Below the pieces are notes generated by a model, which saw nothing but the letters and a program-made list of their open reading frames with translations, had not been told where the DNA came from and made no database searches. Both the position numbers and the translations under genes were made by a program. This document shows positions 1 through 13,904 of a stretch of DNA of 64,000 bases, one piece after another. The stretch lies in assembly GCA_013398295.1 (NCBI GenBank), contig VZSF01007785.1:186001-250000 (forward strand), given 5' to 3'. The DNA comes from Chionis minor (lineage: Eukaryota > Chordata > Aves > Charadriiformes > Chionididae). Positions within the stretch are counted from its first letter, which is position 1. The number at the start of each line of letters is the position of its first letter.

Positions 1-3000
1 ACAAACATTCCCATTGCTGCGTATGTAAGTGACATAAGCAGATGGCTATAATTAAAATATGAATAAAATGTCATTTAGTTTGTTTCATACAGTGGTCACT
101 GAATGCTGCTAGCAAAGAGTGAATTCTTGTTTGAATTGTTAAATATGTTTTCACTGTGTTGCCACCTTTTTCTGAAAATATTCTAGCACATTAAGTACTT
201 GCTGAACAGTGAGTAAGAAGCAGGAACTGCAGAATGTTTGCAGAAGGCTAATTCTGAATTTGTAATAATCCTATTCTCTGAAACCTGATCATAGTCGTCT
301 GGTCTGCAAATCAAAACATACTGTGGGGTCTGCATGTCTGATGAGAACAGCTCAGATTTTGGAGTACTGACTCGATCAATAAACTTTATGCAGATGAATG
401 ACAGGCCACGACTTAATTATAAAAAAAAAATTGTTAAATAATGAATCCCCTTAAGAAATTATTATCTGTTCTTAGGGAAGGGGTTTCTGTAGTGCATACT
501 TCTTTACAAAATTGCCATCCCATCCCAACATTTAAATGACCGTCAGAAATAAAGATCAAAGGAGCTACTCTCTCAACTCACTCGGACGTCTGTATCAAAC
601 ACCACTAGATGTCAGCAGTGCACTCCCTTAAAGGTTGCTGAATCTCTGTAAATAACGTGTAGAGATTTTTATAATCTATTTTCCATTACCAATCTACATG
701 TTAACCAGATGGCACCTAATGAGAACAAAATTACCAGGCATTCAGGTTCATCTTTATATGCTTTTCATGATGTCAGTAGTCATGCATTTGAAACTTCTCT
801 TTTTCCTCTCAGAATTGGAAGAAATGGAAGTGCACAGTTTCCCTCGCAAACTGTTTTTTTCCAAATAGCAGTAGTCACTAGAAATGTTGCAGAGGGTAGA
901 CTGATGCTTTTAGACAAATGATTTCAACAAGAATGATTAAACAGTCCTAGTTCGGGAGTGGAATATTTTTGTGTACTAAAAGCAGTACTAGAGAAAACAC
1001 ATTGGGGTGGATCCCGAGCTAGGGAAATTGTTTTAGCCTCACTGAACATGCTACACAACTGCTCCGTGATAAGGAGAGTAAATTACCACATAACTTGCAG
1101 TACACATTCCGCAGTAAGTTTGTTTTCTCTGCAGGAGTATGACCATTTACAAAAAATACATCAGGATGCTTCCAATTTCACAGCAGAAGAAATAAAACCA
1201 GTCTTCATTCACTCCCCCGTGCAAACTTTCCCTTTTACATGGTCTAATTTAAATATATAAACCAAAATAACTACTTATCCTGTGTTACCTTGTTTATTTT
1301 CAGTGTCATGACAAATATGTTGGAGTGATTTCCACAGACCAGAACAAGGAGCAATGCTGACAAATACAGGCAAGTGTACTGTTATCACTGCCTAAATTGC
1401 AGAATTTAACATAAGGCATGTTTCCTCCGTTTCTTTGACTGCAGTTATTTTAATAAATGTTGAAATACCATTTATTTAGAAATAACATATTGTAGTATTT
1501 TATCATTTTTGTTCTTTCTTCTCTCACAAATAACTTATGTGGACAATGGTGACATACCAAATTCCCATCTGTAATTAGTAAAGAACAAGCGAGAAGCAGC
1601 AATAAGACAACCCCGTTATCTTCTCGGAAATTACTTTGTGATGTTGTTACTTCTCAGCATACTCTTGAGTAAAAAGATTTCTTTAACCTTGTAGAACAAT
1701 GCATGCTAATTTGGAACTCTTATTGTTCCAATGGAAGTAGTGGTGAACTTACTGTATTTTAAAGACTATTTTAATTTCTACACCACAATTAATGCAAATG
1801 AAAAGGAGATACTAATAGGTTTTAAAGTGTGTACTCTAAGAATCTAAAGTAGGCCCTCTCTCTTCATTTGTTACAAAGCAGATGTTTTCTAAAGTTGTCT
1901 TTCAGTGACTGAAGAAACAAAACAACTGGGGGACAAATAGGTAATCATGGGAAAGATATCATTTATGTCTCGGTTCAACTTCAGCCAGTTTCACTCTGAA
2001 CACTTCAGTGGATTCTCTCTGTGGGAAGAAGCTCCCATGGTAAATGCACTATTTCATACTGCTGTCGGGCTGTGCGTGTTGGTTAAAACATATGCAAGCA
2101 ATCCTGGTGGACTAAGGAAAATGTTCTTACTGTAGGTTTGCCTTTTTTTAAGCATATATTTACGTATTTCAACTTAATTTAAACTATTTCCATACTAATC
2201 AAACAATTAGGAAGTATGAACTTTGCAAAATATATGAACTTGTGCCAATAATTGTAGAGGAATGATATCTGTCTTATTTATGGTTCATGTCATGGTTCAT
2301 TTTTATTTTTTCCCTCTCAGCATAATACCTGCTTTCCCCATCACAGATGATCCTGGGAGCATCTAAAGGGATATTATTTAGTGATTATGATTGTCATCTC
2401 CTACTGTTCTGTCATTTTATGTCCAACTTACTGTCTGTCCACGTCCATCGTAGTGTATTTGCCGATACTGAACAAGCCAGAAACAACACTAAAATAATCA
2501 ATTTCATGCATCCTCTTAAAGTCTGCAACCTACTGAGGTGATAGTTACAAATTGTCTGAGAGCTTATATCACAGTCCTACCGCCTAGCCCCGAAAGCTAT
2601 CGCTGTTCTGCAAACTGTATCTGAAAGAAAAGATCACTTACCGTTAAAATAAAAGGAGCCCACTACAAAGAGAAAGAGGGTGTACGTATTCCTCATGGCA
2701 ATAACAAGAGGTGGATTACTGTTCTTCAATTAAGACAGCTGGCAATAGGCTCGGTTGTCAGGGATGCACGAGGAAAAGATGTAAAAGCAAACCTGAATCT
2801 TGGAGGTATTAAATGCCTGGAAAGAGACAGACAGTAGGACCTGACAGAAGCATTCTGCAAAGTGGAGTTTTCGTGAGCATAGTGGTCCCTCCCCCTTTGC
2901 AGCTGTTTAAAGAGCTTTGTGAAGAGGAAAGGCACATAAGAAGAGGGAACATAATGTGATAACGTTGAATAAGAGGAAATGAAAGAGCAAGCTAAGGAAC

Positions 3001-4657
3001 AAGATCTGCAAAACACAACTGCTTAATTCTTCCTACTAGATAACGTTTAGAAGGGTTTCTGGTTAATAAGTGCAATGGGTGGGAATAGCTGTGTGGGAAG
3101 AGCTGGATATAACTTCATGCTATAAGACTTGTTAGTGAAAGACGTCAATAAATTATAGGCCTAGCAGACGGTCATTTTCTGTGTCAAGAAAAAAAGTTGA
3201 TTGCCTGTTGCCAACTCTTTTCCACTCCAAGGCCCACACATGTGATCTCTCTAAACTGGAACTCCAAAAGGCTTTTTGGGAACAGCAGGAGAGGAACAGA
3301 AAATTTGTTGTCGTTAGCATTTGACAGGATTTTTGAAAGAAAGCTAAAGCAGCCAGTTGAGAAATTGCAATAGCTATAAAGGCACTGCAGAGGAGCATTA
3401 GAGAAATTCTATGGAAGTGATCTTTACTGCTGGAGCGTTCAGCAGAGTATAGAGTGTTATGTGTTTTGGGACTTGCCATGGGAAGATTTGTGTAGAAGGA
3501 AGGGGAAAGAAGATCTTACACGCCCTTTGCAAGCACTGCAGGACAGTCTGAAGTCCCTGGATAGAAAAAGAAGGTGCTAACCTTCTAAATACTGTTTTAT
3601 CTGTGTGTTGAGGTTCCTCTCTGCTTTAGCTGGCCACAGGATGCGGTTCCACTATGGAGACATTCCTCATTTGCCAGCGTAACATCCCAGACTTCTCCAT
3701 CTAGCGCAGTTGCTACGTGGCTGGGGTTATTTGGAGAAGGTCACCTGCTGCTGTTTTTAGGCAAGCTGTCAGTGTAGGGTTGAACAGCTCATCGCCCTCT
3801 GCATAAATGTTTTAGCCACCTTCTTTTTCCACTAAATAGGCCAGTATGTTATAACTTCATTGTCTTTAAAGGAGCTGCCATCAGAGGTAGCCCGATAAGT
3901 AAAGAGACTCTACTCAAATTTTTGGTAATTGTACTATCTACAATCTATGCAACTCCTCTAAACAGTTGATTTATTATTTTTGACTCATTTTTTTAGGGTG
4001 GGAGGATGGATTCAATGAAACAAATGGAAAATCACTCACTGCATGGACTTCTACTTGGATAAAACAGGTGTTTACAAGTCAGCTTTGATGAAGCAGCTTG
4101 TGCTGTTGCCTTCCCTTACTCTGAAAACTCAAGGTGTGTCAACTATACCATATCCTCCCCTGAGGGTTCCCAGTAGTTCTTTAAAAAGCTCACAGCCTTT
4201 TACCATGAGAAGGATGGCTTGTACATTTCTTCACCTGCAATCTCAAACAATTTCCTTTAATATACCTTTAATATAACACCCTCAGTTATAATCTCTCAGG
4301 TTTTAGAGTGTTTTTAACTTCAAAAAATATAAAACTTTGATTTCTTATAAGTACTAAACCTCTATACATATATATGTGATTGTTCAGTTTAGAGGTGGAT
4401 TTATTGCATCTTAATGCTACGCAAACATCTCAGATGATAAAAAGTTCTGTGGACTATGTAGGAATTGATAGTTGATCATTTCTGTGTACTCAAAATATGC
4501 TTACGGTACACTCTTGCCTTATTGTTAGCCATACCAACATAAATGTGCTGGTTTTGTTGCTTACTTTGATTAGGTCCAGCCTGTTATTTTAAGTCTTTTT
4601 TATTGTGCTTTCATCAGTTCCTTTTCCCTCTTATTCGCTGTTAGCTGGAACTGATTT
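1..4657. other. Unique non-coding sequence, no confirmed gene
   Basis: AT-rich sequence with no recognisable transposon. Frames are short (about 110 codons or fewer), occur on both strands and show no family motif. The only segment with any exon character is 1135-1260, listed separately. Short A or T runs, such as the A run near 421, are ordinary low complexity. It reads as intergenic or intronic DNA. Confidence 0.6.
1135..1260 (+). other. Weak candidate 3'-terminal exon, unrecognised
   Basis: A good splice-acceptor-like string, a T/C-rich run ending in TCTCTGCAG at 1126-1134, is followed by a frame open from 1135 to a TAA at 1258-1260. It would encode about 41 residues beginning EYDHLQKIHQDASNFTAEE, which looks charged and polar. 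There is no convincing donor inside, so it could only be a terminal exon. No protein family is recognised, and an open frame this short is expected by chance in 64 kb. Conservation in other birds would be needed to accept it. Confidence 0.12.
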
Positions 4658-5044
4658 AAATTGGGGTTGTTTAGCCTGGAGAAGAGAAGGCTCCGGGGAG
4701 ATCTTAGTGCGGCCTTTCAGTTCTTAAAGGAGGCTTATAAAGAAGACGGAAACAGACTTTTTGATAGGACCTGTGATGATACAACAAGGGATAATGGTTT
4801 TAAAGTAAGAGAGGGTAGATTCAGGCTAGATATAAGGAAGAAACTTCTTACTGTGAGAGTGGTGAAACACTGGCCCTGGTTGCTCAGAGAGGTTGTGGAT
4901 GCCCTATCCCTGGAAACATTCAAAGCCAGGTTGGACGGGGCTCTGAGAAACGTGATCTAGTTGAAGATGTCCTTGCTCATTGCAGGGGGGTTGGACTAGA
5001 TGACCTTTAAAGGTCCCTTCCAACCCAAACCATTTAACGATTGT
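4658..5044 (+). mobile_element. CR1 LINE, 5'-truncated 3' end
   Basis: This is the 3' end of a CR1 non-LTR retrotransposon in sense orientation. It opens with the TTTAGCCTGGAGAAGAG signature at about 4669 and closes with the CR1 3' UTR words TTGGACTAGATGACCTTTAA and CCTTCCAACCC near 5024. The terminal octamer repeat is degraded (CATTTAACGATT instead of CATTCTATGATT). A frame open from the 5' edge to a TAG at 4958-4960 encodes roughly the last 99 residues of CR1 ORF2, including a [25 protein letters not shown] stretch. This is downstream of the reverse transcriptase domain, so the copy cannot move. The 5' truncation is the usual result of incomplete target-primed reverse transcription. Confidence 0.93.
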
Positions 5045-8000
5045 AAATGGGAGTTAGAATTTGTACCTCAAAATAGTGTGGGAACTGAGAGGGAAAAGAA
5101 TGGTTTCAATGAGACAAACAGGAGAACAGTCATTGTAGGGACACTGCTTGGATGAAAAAAGCCAGTGCAATCCTACTGAGTACATGTGAACAGGCGGCAT
5201 GAAAATATAACATCATTTCTCTGCTTTCCTCCAGCATTTAACAGCACATAGAAACAGAGCCATCCTCCAGGAAATTATCCTTTTGTAATAGTCACAGACG
5301 CCAGGAGGTGTGTCCCATGCAAAGTGTTTATGCTAAGCCCTCCACTTCTTGCTTCTTGCTGCAGTGTGCTTGGCTTGTACCCTGTCAGAGGCTTGTAGGG
5401 TGGGAGACCTTCCTGCACTCTTGAGCCTGCGGGGCAATGTTGTCTTTCATAATGTACGGGGAATTGCTATCAAGGTGCTGTGCCTTCAGTTACTAAGGGT
5501 ATATTTGAGCAAAGTACCAGTCTGCTGGGGAAGAAAAACTGCATCTGTTTCTCTGTTTTTACTTTCTGATATCTGACCTATTTCTCCTCAAAGGCAAATC
5601 TTCCATCTGCTAACCCAGCCTCTGTGCTTTTGCAGCAGTTACAGGAAGAACAGATGTATGGACCCTGAAGTCACTGGGCTTGTACCGTCTACACTGCTTG
5701 ATGCTTGAGAGTTGACTAGCAGCTCAAAGTATAACAAAACAGATTGGGATTGTTTCACCAAAGCAGTGGGCCGTCACAGAGCCAAAGGGTCACACAGGTC
5801 ATTCACTGATTGCACTACTTTTGCTGCTGAAGGTAGACTGGGAGAATTGCCACAGCTGTTTTTCTTCTCTCTGGCCATATTCCTTCTTTGCCGTTCACTT
5901 GTGTTCATTCATTCTGACAGATCACTGAAGTCCTTGACCACTTGTTCTGTGCAATCGTTTTCCCCACAGTGATGCTGCAGGATTCCATTTGTTCAGTAAG
6001 TTGAGATCTTGAAATGGAAAGTCTTTTTAGTAGACATTAGCATATGTGATACTCTGGATTTGCATGTTAATGCATGTGTAAGCATGGGAATAGCATGGCA
6101 GGGAGCCATCCTCTGAACTGGCTGGAGGTTTCTTCCTGCCTTAGGGTATTGGAGCTCCTAGATGCATGAGGAATGCAAGATGTCCAAGTGACCAGGAAAA
6201 CCGGCAGTCCCCTTTTGTGGATTTATCATGGTGATTTCAGGCTGCCACTTACATTATGAAAGAACCAGTCAGAAATTCTGGAGCTTCCAAAGCTCCAGTG
6301 CAGCTGGCCTCTCCTTAATGAGACAGGTAGAGGGAGATTGCTGCAAAAATAAATGCTTCCAGATGGAAATCCACAATTAGTTTCCAGTAATTGTGACACT
6401 GAATTGAAGTTCAGGGCTGAGCTCATGGGTAAACTGAGTCAATAAGGGACTTCAGATCAGCTTGTTAAATACTGGCCTTACAGAACACATAGGACTGACT
6501 TACTGTTGTACTAGCAGAACAGCTGTCACTTTCTGGATGAAAATTGCTACGGAAAATGTCAACTAATGGCAATTTTTTTTTTTTTTGAGCACCTTACGTC
6601 TGAGTGAACTTGAATGGTATCTGCCAAGGTCCTGCCTGGCTCATCTCATCAGCAGCAAGGCTCCCTGATCGCTGGAAAAAATGGAACTTCTTACAAGTAA
6701 CTTCTGCAAATGTCCAACGTGGCCCCCTGCAGGTAAAATCATAGTTTTCCCTACTCACCACTGTCCAAATGAGCTCATCAGAACAGCTGTACTGGAGCTA
6801 ATATTCTGCGTTCCTGGAATATTTTTTTTTCCCTTACAAATGCACATTGCACACAGAGATGTGTGATACCAAAATCACACCAGACTGGTACCTCAGGCAT
6901 CCTGGTGCTAATGTTTTTGGGTTAAGTTGTACTGCTGCTGCTTCATTTAACAGTGCTGTAGTGTGTCCCGATTTAAAGCCTGCAAGGCAAAACAAAACTG
7001 TGGCACTGTAGTTCCAATAACTGTCAGCTGGATGAACCTGGCTAGGTCCTCACACAAAGCAACTGTTGGTAGAAATCAGTGAGAAGGGCAAGGATATATG
7101 GAAAGTTTGGTCTGTTGTAATCTAAAGCTCTGTAATTTAGTAAGCTTTTTTGGCTTTGTAGATGCTTTATACTGGAGAACTTTATACTTTCATCCAGATG
7201 CTTGCTCTACAGTGCTGATCTATGTGTGAAATCATCTCAAAGTCCATTTCCTACAGCACCTTTGTAATTACATTTGCCTTGCCAAATGGGTTCTAACCAA
7301 TATGTACAGGTATTTGTAATAAGCTATCTTCAGGCAAGGTATAATACCATCACGCTTTTGCGAATGACAGTGGGAAACAGTGCCATGGATGCTACCAAAT
7401 TATCAGGTAAATAACACTCTTCAAGGTTTCAAACGATGATACTTTATGTTCATGCTTTGATATGTCATCAGATTAGAATCTGCTCCAAACCCACAAAATG
7501 TTCCAGAGAATTGCCAATAATAGCACTGTGACAAAGTTATTAACACAGGTGATGCATACAAATGACTCAGTAGCAATGGATGCGAGTCCAGCTTTCATTG
7601 TCAAAATATGAATGATTATGGATCAATGCAAAGCCACATTTCTGCTCTGGAATATGTCTGATGGCAGACAAAGTCACACCTGGAAAAACGGTCCTTTCCT
7701 TTTCTGGTTAATTTTTGAAAGTTGTCACCATATGCTTTGTGAGCTAGCAGGTGGGTTATGTTTTGTAGAGTATTTAAGGCAGTAATATTAAAGCCTCTAA
7801 CGCTCAATGATTATTGTCAACATCTTTAACCTCCAAAATGCACAAGTGTAACAAGTCCAGAGAGTTCTGGCACTAAAGCACTGCAGAAGCAGCAGCTGAG
7901 GGTGGTTATGCTATTTTGGAGCTGATGCTTTTATTTTTATCAGTCTCTCTCCCTTCCTCTTACATGCTTTGAGATTTGCTGCAGGGTAACCTGTTGACTG

Positions 8001-9529
8001 CCCAATATATGACTGGCAAACAGTCATATTCTCTGAAAACATTGTAAATGTAGCTGTAGCCATTCTTGTGATGCCTGCATTTTGTATGAAAGTAATAAAA
8101 AGGGCTAAATATGTGCATGTTTAAGAACACATCTTTGCCAATACCAGTGTGTTCCTATATGCAGTGTAAGCATTTTTGTGTGCTCTTACTTTTTGAAGTA
8201 AAAACTCTAAATGTAAATTCCAGGAGTAGGAAGCTCTATTTCTTACGTTTATCTGTCTTGCTACATTATTCTAAGAAACTGTCCTTCCTTGCCTGCCAGA
8301 TCACTGTAATTGTTGCCCACTTTCCAGTTTTTGTGTAACGGTGGTGTGTTACATCCCTTGGTAAAGGTCCAGTCATAAGTTCTTGGTATTTACAATATGT
8401 TTTCTAGGTTCAGTAGAATTGTCCCTATTAATCACTTTATTATGCTTTATCAAACTGAACCTAAGGGTCAGTCAGTATGGATTTATTTCCGTTTTTTCTG
8501 GTATTTATCCCTTTCTACATGAAGCATGTGGAATGTCCTATAGCAAAATCCTTCAGCAAACAACTGCTTACTATGGGTGCCGAAAATTATAAAGCATATA
8601 ATACTCATGTGAAATAAAACACAACTATCCCAAGAGCAAAGACAGTAAAGAGTAAGCAGCCTGTGCTAAGGCAAATACACATTCAGCTATGCAGACTGAA
8701 ATTTTAATACTGTTTACTACTACTCTTGTTTTCTGCAGTAATTGGTAAGCTATTGAGAAAAGCTCTACCATCTACTAAAAGTAGACATTATGAATAAATC
8801 ACACATGATGTTTTCAAGCTGCATGTGGAATTTAATGTTGCAGGGCCAGACCTGCAGATCTCGCTCAGACTAGTGTGATGTGAAGTTTATCTATGATGTT
8901 GGCAAATTTTGTACCAGAGTTGTATTAGAAGGATCACTGTGTTTTTGGCAGTAAAATGATTTTTCTTCTCAAGGTGGCTCTATATACTGCAGGATCCTGA
9001 TAGCAATAGTCAAATTCCTGGTGCCTACCCGGTCATCTGGAAAACCCAGCAGTGTGGTGGTGCAGAGCACATGTCACTGCAAAATTGTGAAGAGTTTTAC
9101 TTGATTTCTAGCCATCACTTTTCTTCACTGAGGCAGACCTGCACACTGCCACCTCCTTCCTTGCTTTCCCTCTGTTGGGCTCATGCCAGGATAGTAATGG
9201 CTGTTTCGTGCACTAGGGCTTTTAGGATGGGGCATTGGCATGTGTGGGTTTTTCTTCTATTATTGAGATCACTTTTCTGCTCAAAAAAACCCAAACCCGC
9301 AACTGTTCGTGGCAGAGTCCAAAGGTTTCTCTCTCACACTTGTGGTAGAGGCAATTGGAATGTCTGTGTCTGCACATCCTTTCAAATGGAGCAGTAGGAG
9401 AAGAGCGAATGACAATTGTACTGTTTGAGATTGTCCTTTTTATTTGGAACTGCTGCATTTCAAAATAAGCAAATTTGAAAAGTGCAGGGAAAAAAGAGGG
9501 TTTTAGGATACAAGACAGGCCAAAAGACA
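5045..9529. other. Unique non-coding sequence
   Basis: No transposon, RNA gene or convincing exon is seen over 4.5 kb. It holds a T14 run at 6573-6586. Open frames are at most 108 codons, lie on both strands and lack motifs. Confidence 0.6.
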
Positions 9530-9668
9530 TGGGCTTTGTTCTCAGCTCTACCATGAGTCTCCAGGGCTGCATTTAGATAAGTACCCTGCTCAGTGCTCCA
9601 GTTTCCCCAGGTGTAAAGGAAAGATAAGGATTTGCAAAGAATTATCTAATGTTTGTAAAGGGCTTGGA
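9530..9668 (-). mobile_element. MIR-type SINE remnant
   Basis: On the plus strand this reads as the reverse complement of the MIR core and 3' half. A 'ctcagctctaccatgag' segment at 9541 matches the MIR word for 'ggctctgccactta'. 'ccagtttccccaggtgtaaa' at 9599 corresponds to 'cagtttcctcatctgtaaa', and 'atgtttgtaaagggcttgga' at 9649 corresponds to 'catgtaaagcgcttaga'. The words occur in MIR order with about MIR spacing. MIR is a tRNA-derived SINE that spread in early amniotes, so strong divergence is expected. The copy is certainly dead. Identification is by recalled consensus, not by alignment. Confidence 0.7.
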
Positions 9669-12600
9669 TGGCAAGGGATGAAAAAGAATCATGAAAACAC
9701 AAGGAAGCCCTGTATTACTGTGGCTTTCACACTTACTTCTACTACCAAAGAGTCTTTTGTTTGTTTTTTAACAAGCAAATGGAAGGGATACTGGGTTTGT
9801 CTGTCATGAAGCTAACCTGGCAGTGCTGCTTCATCAGGACTAATAATCATTAACGTCCTTTTAGCTGCGTAATCCCTTTCTTTTTCTTCTCCTTAAAGAC
9901 AAAGATCCAGATGTGGCTAGAGTGGTGAATACGTCTTAAGCGATGATACCCTGCATCATCACCACCTCAAAGTGAGGATTGTTTAAATCACAATAAGGGT
10001 TGGCAGAAGCCCATTAAGTAGTTATGGACTGGCTGGACTTCCAACTTCTAGTTTTCAGGCTTCTGCAATTTTAAAGTACTCGGGCTCTGAGTGTAGCACA
10101 GGAGGTTGTTAGTGAGATTTCTTTTCATTGTAATTGCTTTGAAGGGTAATAATGGAAAATAAAATCCAGTTTCAGGTTTAACAAAGTTTTGCTGGAGGTC
10201 GACTTTATTATGGCTGCTGTTGGTGAAAGCTGGATCCCTGCTTGGAATCAGTGTTAGCCTAGCAGAAAGCTCAGTCTTATGGTTCTCCCATAAGATGCTC
10301 CTGTACGGAGTTCTTTGGGTTCCTATTAACCTTCTGGTGGTTACACAGAGTAGAGAGAACAAATATGAAATCTACATAGACTTACATAACAGAGCAGAAA
10401 TGGCTGCTGTCTTTGTACTCCTTGGCAGATGCTGAAACTGTGAAAGTGCAGACAGTGGGCTGGGTCTGAGAACAATCAAATGGGCAACCCCAGAACAGTT
10501 GTCTGCAGAAGCATGGAAATTCAAAGTAGAAGCTCTTTGTTCCTATTCTTGATGAAACAGAGCTGAATGATCAGTGTGATTTTAATGTCAGAGGCCCTGA
10601 TAAAACTGGCTCTTGCTGGGAAAGTATTTGACATAAAATGGATGTATTTGGTCTATCTAAACTCTTTAGAAATTAAACATGTCAAATGTAAAGAAATGTG
10701 GCCAGGGCAGATGTATGGGGCATGTGATTATGTAAATATGGGAGTTCAATAAGCATAAAACCTTCAATGTGAGTGACTTCCCTCAAGGTCGCTTAAAAGG
10801 TGTTTGCGTACAAGTTGCATTGGTTCCTGCTGAGGTGCAGAGAGGAATGGAACTGAAAACAATGGAAGAAAAGGACTCACAGGTGGAGACTCAAGCACAG
10901 CCTTAATTTTTGCCTAGATAGAGGCCCCAAACATAATAGTTTTATTCTGGGACTGTTATACCCTCTTAGCTTGGGAAGTAGCAGGCGCTTGGGAGACTTG
11001 GAGCCCAGGGCCTGATACCAAAGCAGATAGCTGGGAGATGGGAACCCCGTCTTGGGTGGGGAAGGTAGTGGTGCCAGGGCTGAACTATCTCTTTCTTATC
11101 ATGCCCATATCACGGTACAGGATAGAAGTGAATGACAGCAGGGAGTGCTGCCAGTCACCACGATGTTGAGCACAGAAATGTCAAGAAGAAAAAAAGAAAG
11201 GCTTTCACACCAATGGCGTAGTCAGAATATGATCCGTAGCAAATCTAGTGGATCTGCTACTACTAAAGCTAGACTTCCTACTCCTGCTCGGCATTTGGAT
11301 TTGAGAGGGCATAGCATACTCTCCGTATGAATAGCTGGACAGCATTTCCCTAAGAAAGCCTTCCAGAGTTTTTTTGGTCACCTGTTTCTGGCAGGATGTG
11401 TATGAAAGCAGCATTTGTGCCTGTTCTTAACAATTCTTTAAGACTCCTTGTCATGACGGCCTTGCGAACAAAAATGGTGAAATATAAACAAAGAAACAGC
11501 AGGTGGCAACCAAGAGCTTGACTTCTGGCACATACAGTGCAATAATAAAATTGTAATAAAGGAAAATTATGCAGGATAATGAAGTAATTCCCTGTTCTTG
11601 GACTTACAAGTTAAGTATTTGTATATCAAGTAACCAAAAAAATTAGAGAGCCATATGCCTGACAACCTGGGGGTTTTGTTCTGATTATATCACTTGATCT
11701 AGTGAAAGATACTACTACCTCCTGCAAACCTTGCCTCGTGTAGAGCTTGTGAATCTTTCTCAAACATATAACCACTGGCATTTCCTCTGCCCTTCCTTCA
11801 AATTTGGTCTACCAGGGAAAACTAAAAGAATAGGAAACCATTTAGGAAAACACTCTAAATGTATATGCATTTTTTTCCAAGAGGAAAATAGACATTCCTG
11901 GTTTGTTAGACAATGACCTATTATCTCAGTATTACACATCAGTACGTATTTAATAGAAGGATATGAGTATCTAAAGAAAGGAAATCTTACTGGGATTTTT
12001 TGTAATGTAGAGCAAGAATCCAAACTTGGATTTTGATTTTTAAGTATGGGAAGCTTTTGAAGCTCCATCAATGTCCCAAATTAAGTTTGGGGTTTTTTTT
12101 CTTTTTGCCACAGCAAAATTTGTTATTTCCAACTCAAAGGAAGCAGTTCCTTCTGTCTCTTCAGATTTGTTTTTTGTAAGCTTCGTTAATGCCTCCGGTT
12201 CTATCATCTGCACTGTGTGGAAAGCAGTAATTTGTGCTGACATCATCTAACTACCCTGAAGAAAAAATATGTTGCATATCACTAAGGAAAGGGAGAAATT
12301 TATCTATAATTTAGGACAATAATGGGGTTTAATTCACAAAGTCTCATAGCATCTCACATACTGACAGAGTCTACTATCATTAGCAATGTCTTGGGATTCT
12401 GTTGTGTGGATATAATCAGTTATGACTGAAAGGAAATCGTTATGAGGGCCTCAGTTTTGTAACCACTTCTGGGGTTTATTATCCTTTGTGGCAGTTGTTC
12501 TTATGAGAACGCAGGAGTCGTTTGTTTTTCCAAGCCAGAAAAAAACTCACAGAAATTATTGACGTTTTGCCCGGGGGCTGGTAGTGAGGTGCTGATACTG

Positions 12601-13232
12601 AACAAGAGGCAAGGTCCTTCTCTCCAGCAGAAAGCCACTGTGACAGCCCAGGTTGATCTGATGGACTTTTGGTGGTTATTTGTAGTTCCTTATCCTGCCA
12701 GGCCTGTGCTGATGGCCCTGCAGACTGCTGCAATGGCCGTGGGACACCCACTTCACTCTCCATTTTCAGGCCGCTGTAGTTTCCCTAAGCTGCACGCAGA
12801 GCTCACCGGGGGAGCTCTATCCAGCGGCATCTGTGACTTTACCTTACCTTCCATGTGCACCTTATCATAACTGTGTTTTTTGCCAGTGGATAGTTAGCAT
12901 GGTCCTTTGTGCCTGTGCTGCTGCACAGACACTCTGTGTATCTAGAGGAAGGGTGCTGGAGCTGGGTTTCAGTGCGAATCAGCTTAATGTGGTCCTGAGA
13001 AAACACACTAATTTCACATCACTAGTTCTGAAACTCCAAACCGAAAGCATAGGATGCTGTCTCCTTGGTGTACTGCCGAGAGCTCTGTCCTACAGCTGTG
13101 CTCTCCTCTGTTAGTCATGGCTAGAGGAATACAGAAAGGCAGCTTTTTGCACTAGTTGTACAGTTTCCCTCCACTCTTGGGATATTTTTCAGGTTGTAAA
13201 TTGTGGGATTTGGATTAGGACAAGGTTTTGTC
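9669..13232. other. Unique non-coding sequence
   Basis: No repeat family or RNA gene is recognised. The stretch 12550-13100 is somewhat richer in GC and carries overlapping frames of 93-103 codons on both strands, none with a recognisable domain. Nothing here supports a gene. Confidence 0.55.
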
Positions 13233-13251
13233 TTTTTTTTTTTTTTTTTTT
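13233..13251. repeat. T19 homopolymer
   Basis: Uninterrupted run of T followed by AAATATTG. No retrotransposon body is seen beside it, so it is treated as simple sequence, not a poly(A) tail. Confidence 0.9.
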
Positions 13252-13483
13252 AAATATTGTGTATCAGTTTCTCATGTTTAGTACATTTTGCCTGCATGTC
13301 TGATTGCTGGCTTTGCTGTGCTATATACAATAACAGCACTACTAGCTTTTAAAATCCTGCAGAATGACGGATGTTATGCTTGGGCTGGATTACAAACCAG
13401 CCATATGCATTTGGGAACAGGCCACCTCTTCCCTGCTGCCAGTGCCTTGTGCAGGTTGAGTAAGTAACAACATGCTTTGATTA

Positions 13484-13670
13484 GGGTTATCAAGCATTGG
13501 AACAGGCTGCCCAGGGAGGTGGTGGAATCGCCGTCCCTGGAGGTATTTAAAAGACGGGCAGACGTGGTGCTGAGGGACATGGGTTAGGGGTGGTTTTGGC
13601 ATAGGTTTATGGTTGGACTCGATGATCTTGAAGGTCTCTTCCAACCCAAGTGATTCTAGGATTCTATGAT
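13484..13670 (+). mobile_element. CR1 LINE, very short 3' fragment
   Basis: Only the last 187 bp or so of a CR1 remain. The fragment starts at GGTTATCAAGCATTGGAACA and runs through the words for the ORF2 C-terminus ([18 protein letters not shown]) and the short 3' UTR TTGGACTCGATGATCTTGAA. It ends with two tail units (GATTCTAGG, ATTCTATGAT). It shares diagnostic words (AAGACGGGCAGACGTGG, GGACATGGGTTAG) with the copies at 22001 and 46411, so the three belong to one subfamily. The tail is nearly intact, which suggests a younger insertion than the copy at 4658. Confidence 0.95.
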
Positions 13671-13904
13671 TAGGTTCTTTAGTCGTGAAGAGCAGAGCCA
13701 TTTAAGCCCAGGATGGCTGTTTCAGGGATCTTGTTGCGAGGCTCCTGCCTCCACCTTTCATCATCCAGTTTAGAGCCAGCGGTAGCCACCTGCCTTGGCT
13801 CTGTTAGTCAACACAACAGCTGTCACTGTAAGGCTTTTCCTTCTACCGGAGACAGAACTCCCTGTTTAATACTAACATAGCACATCTGGCTCACAGATAC
13901 CACT

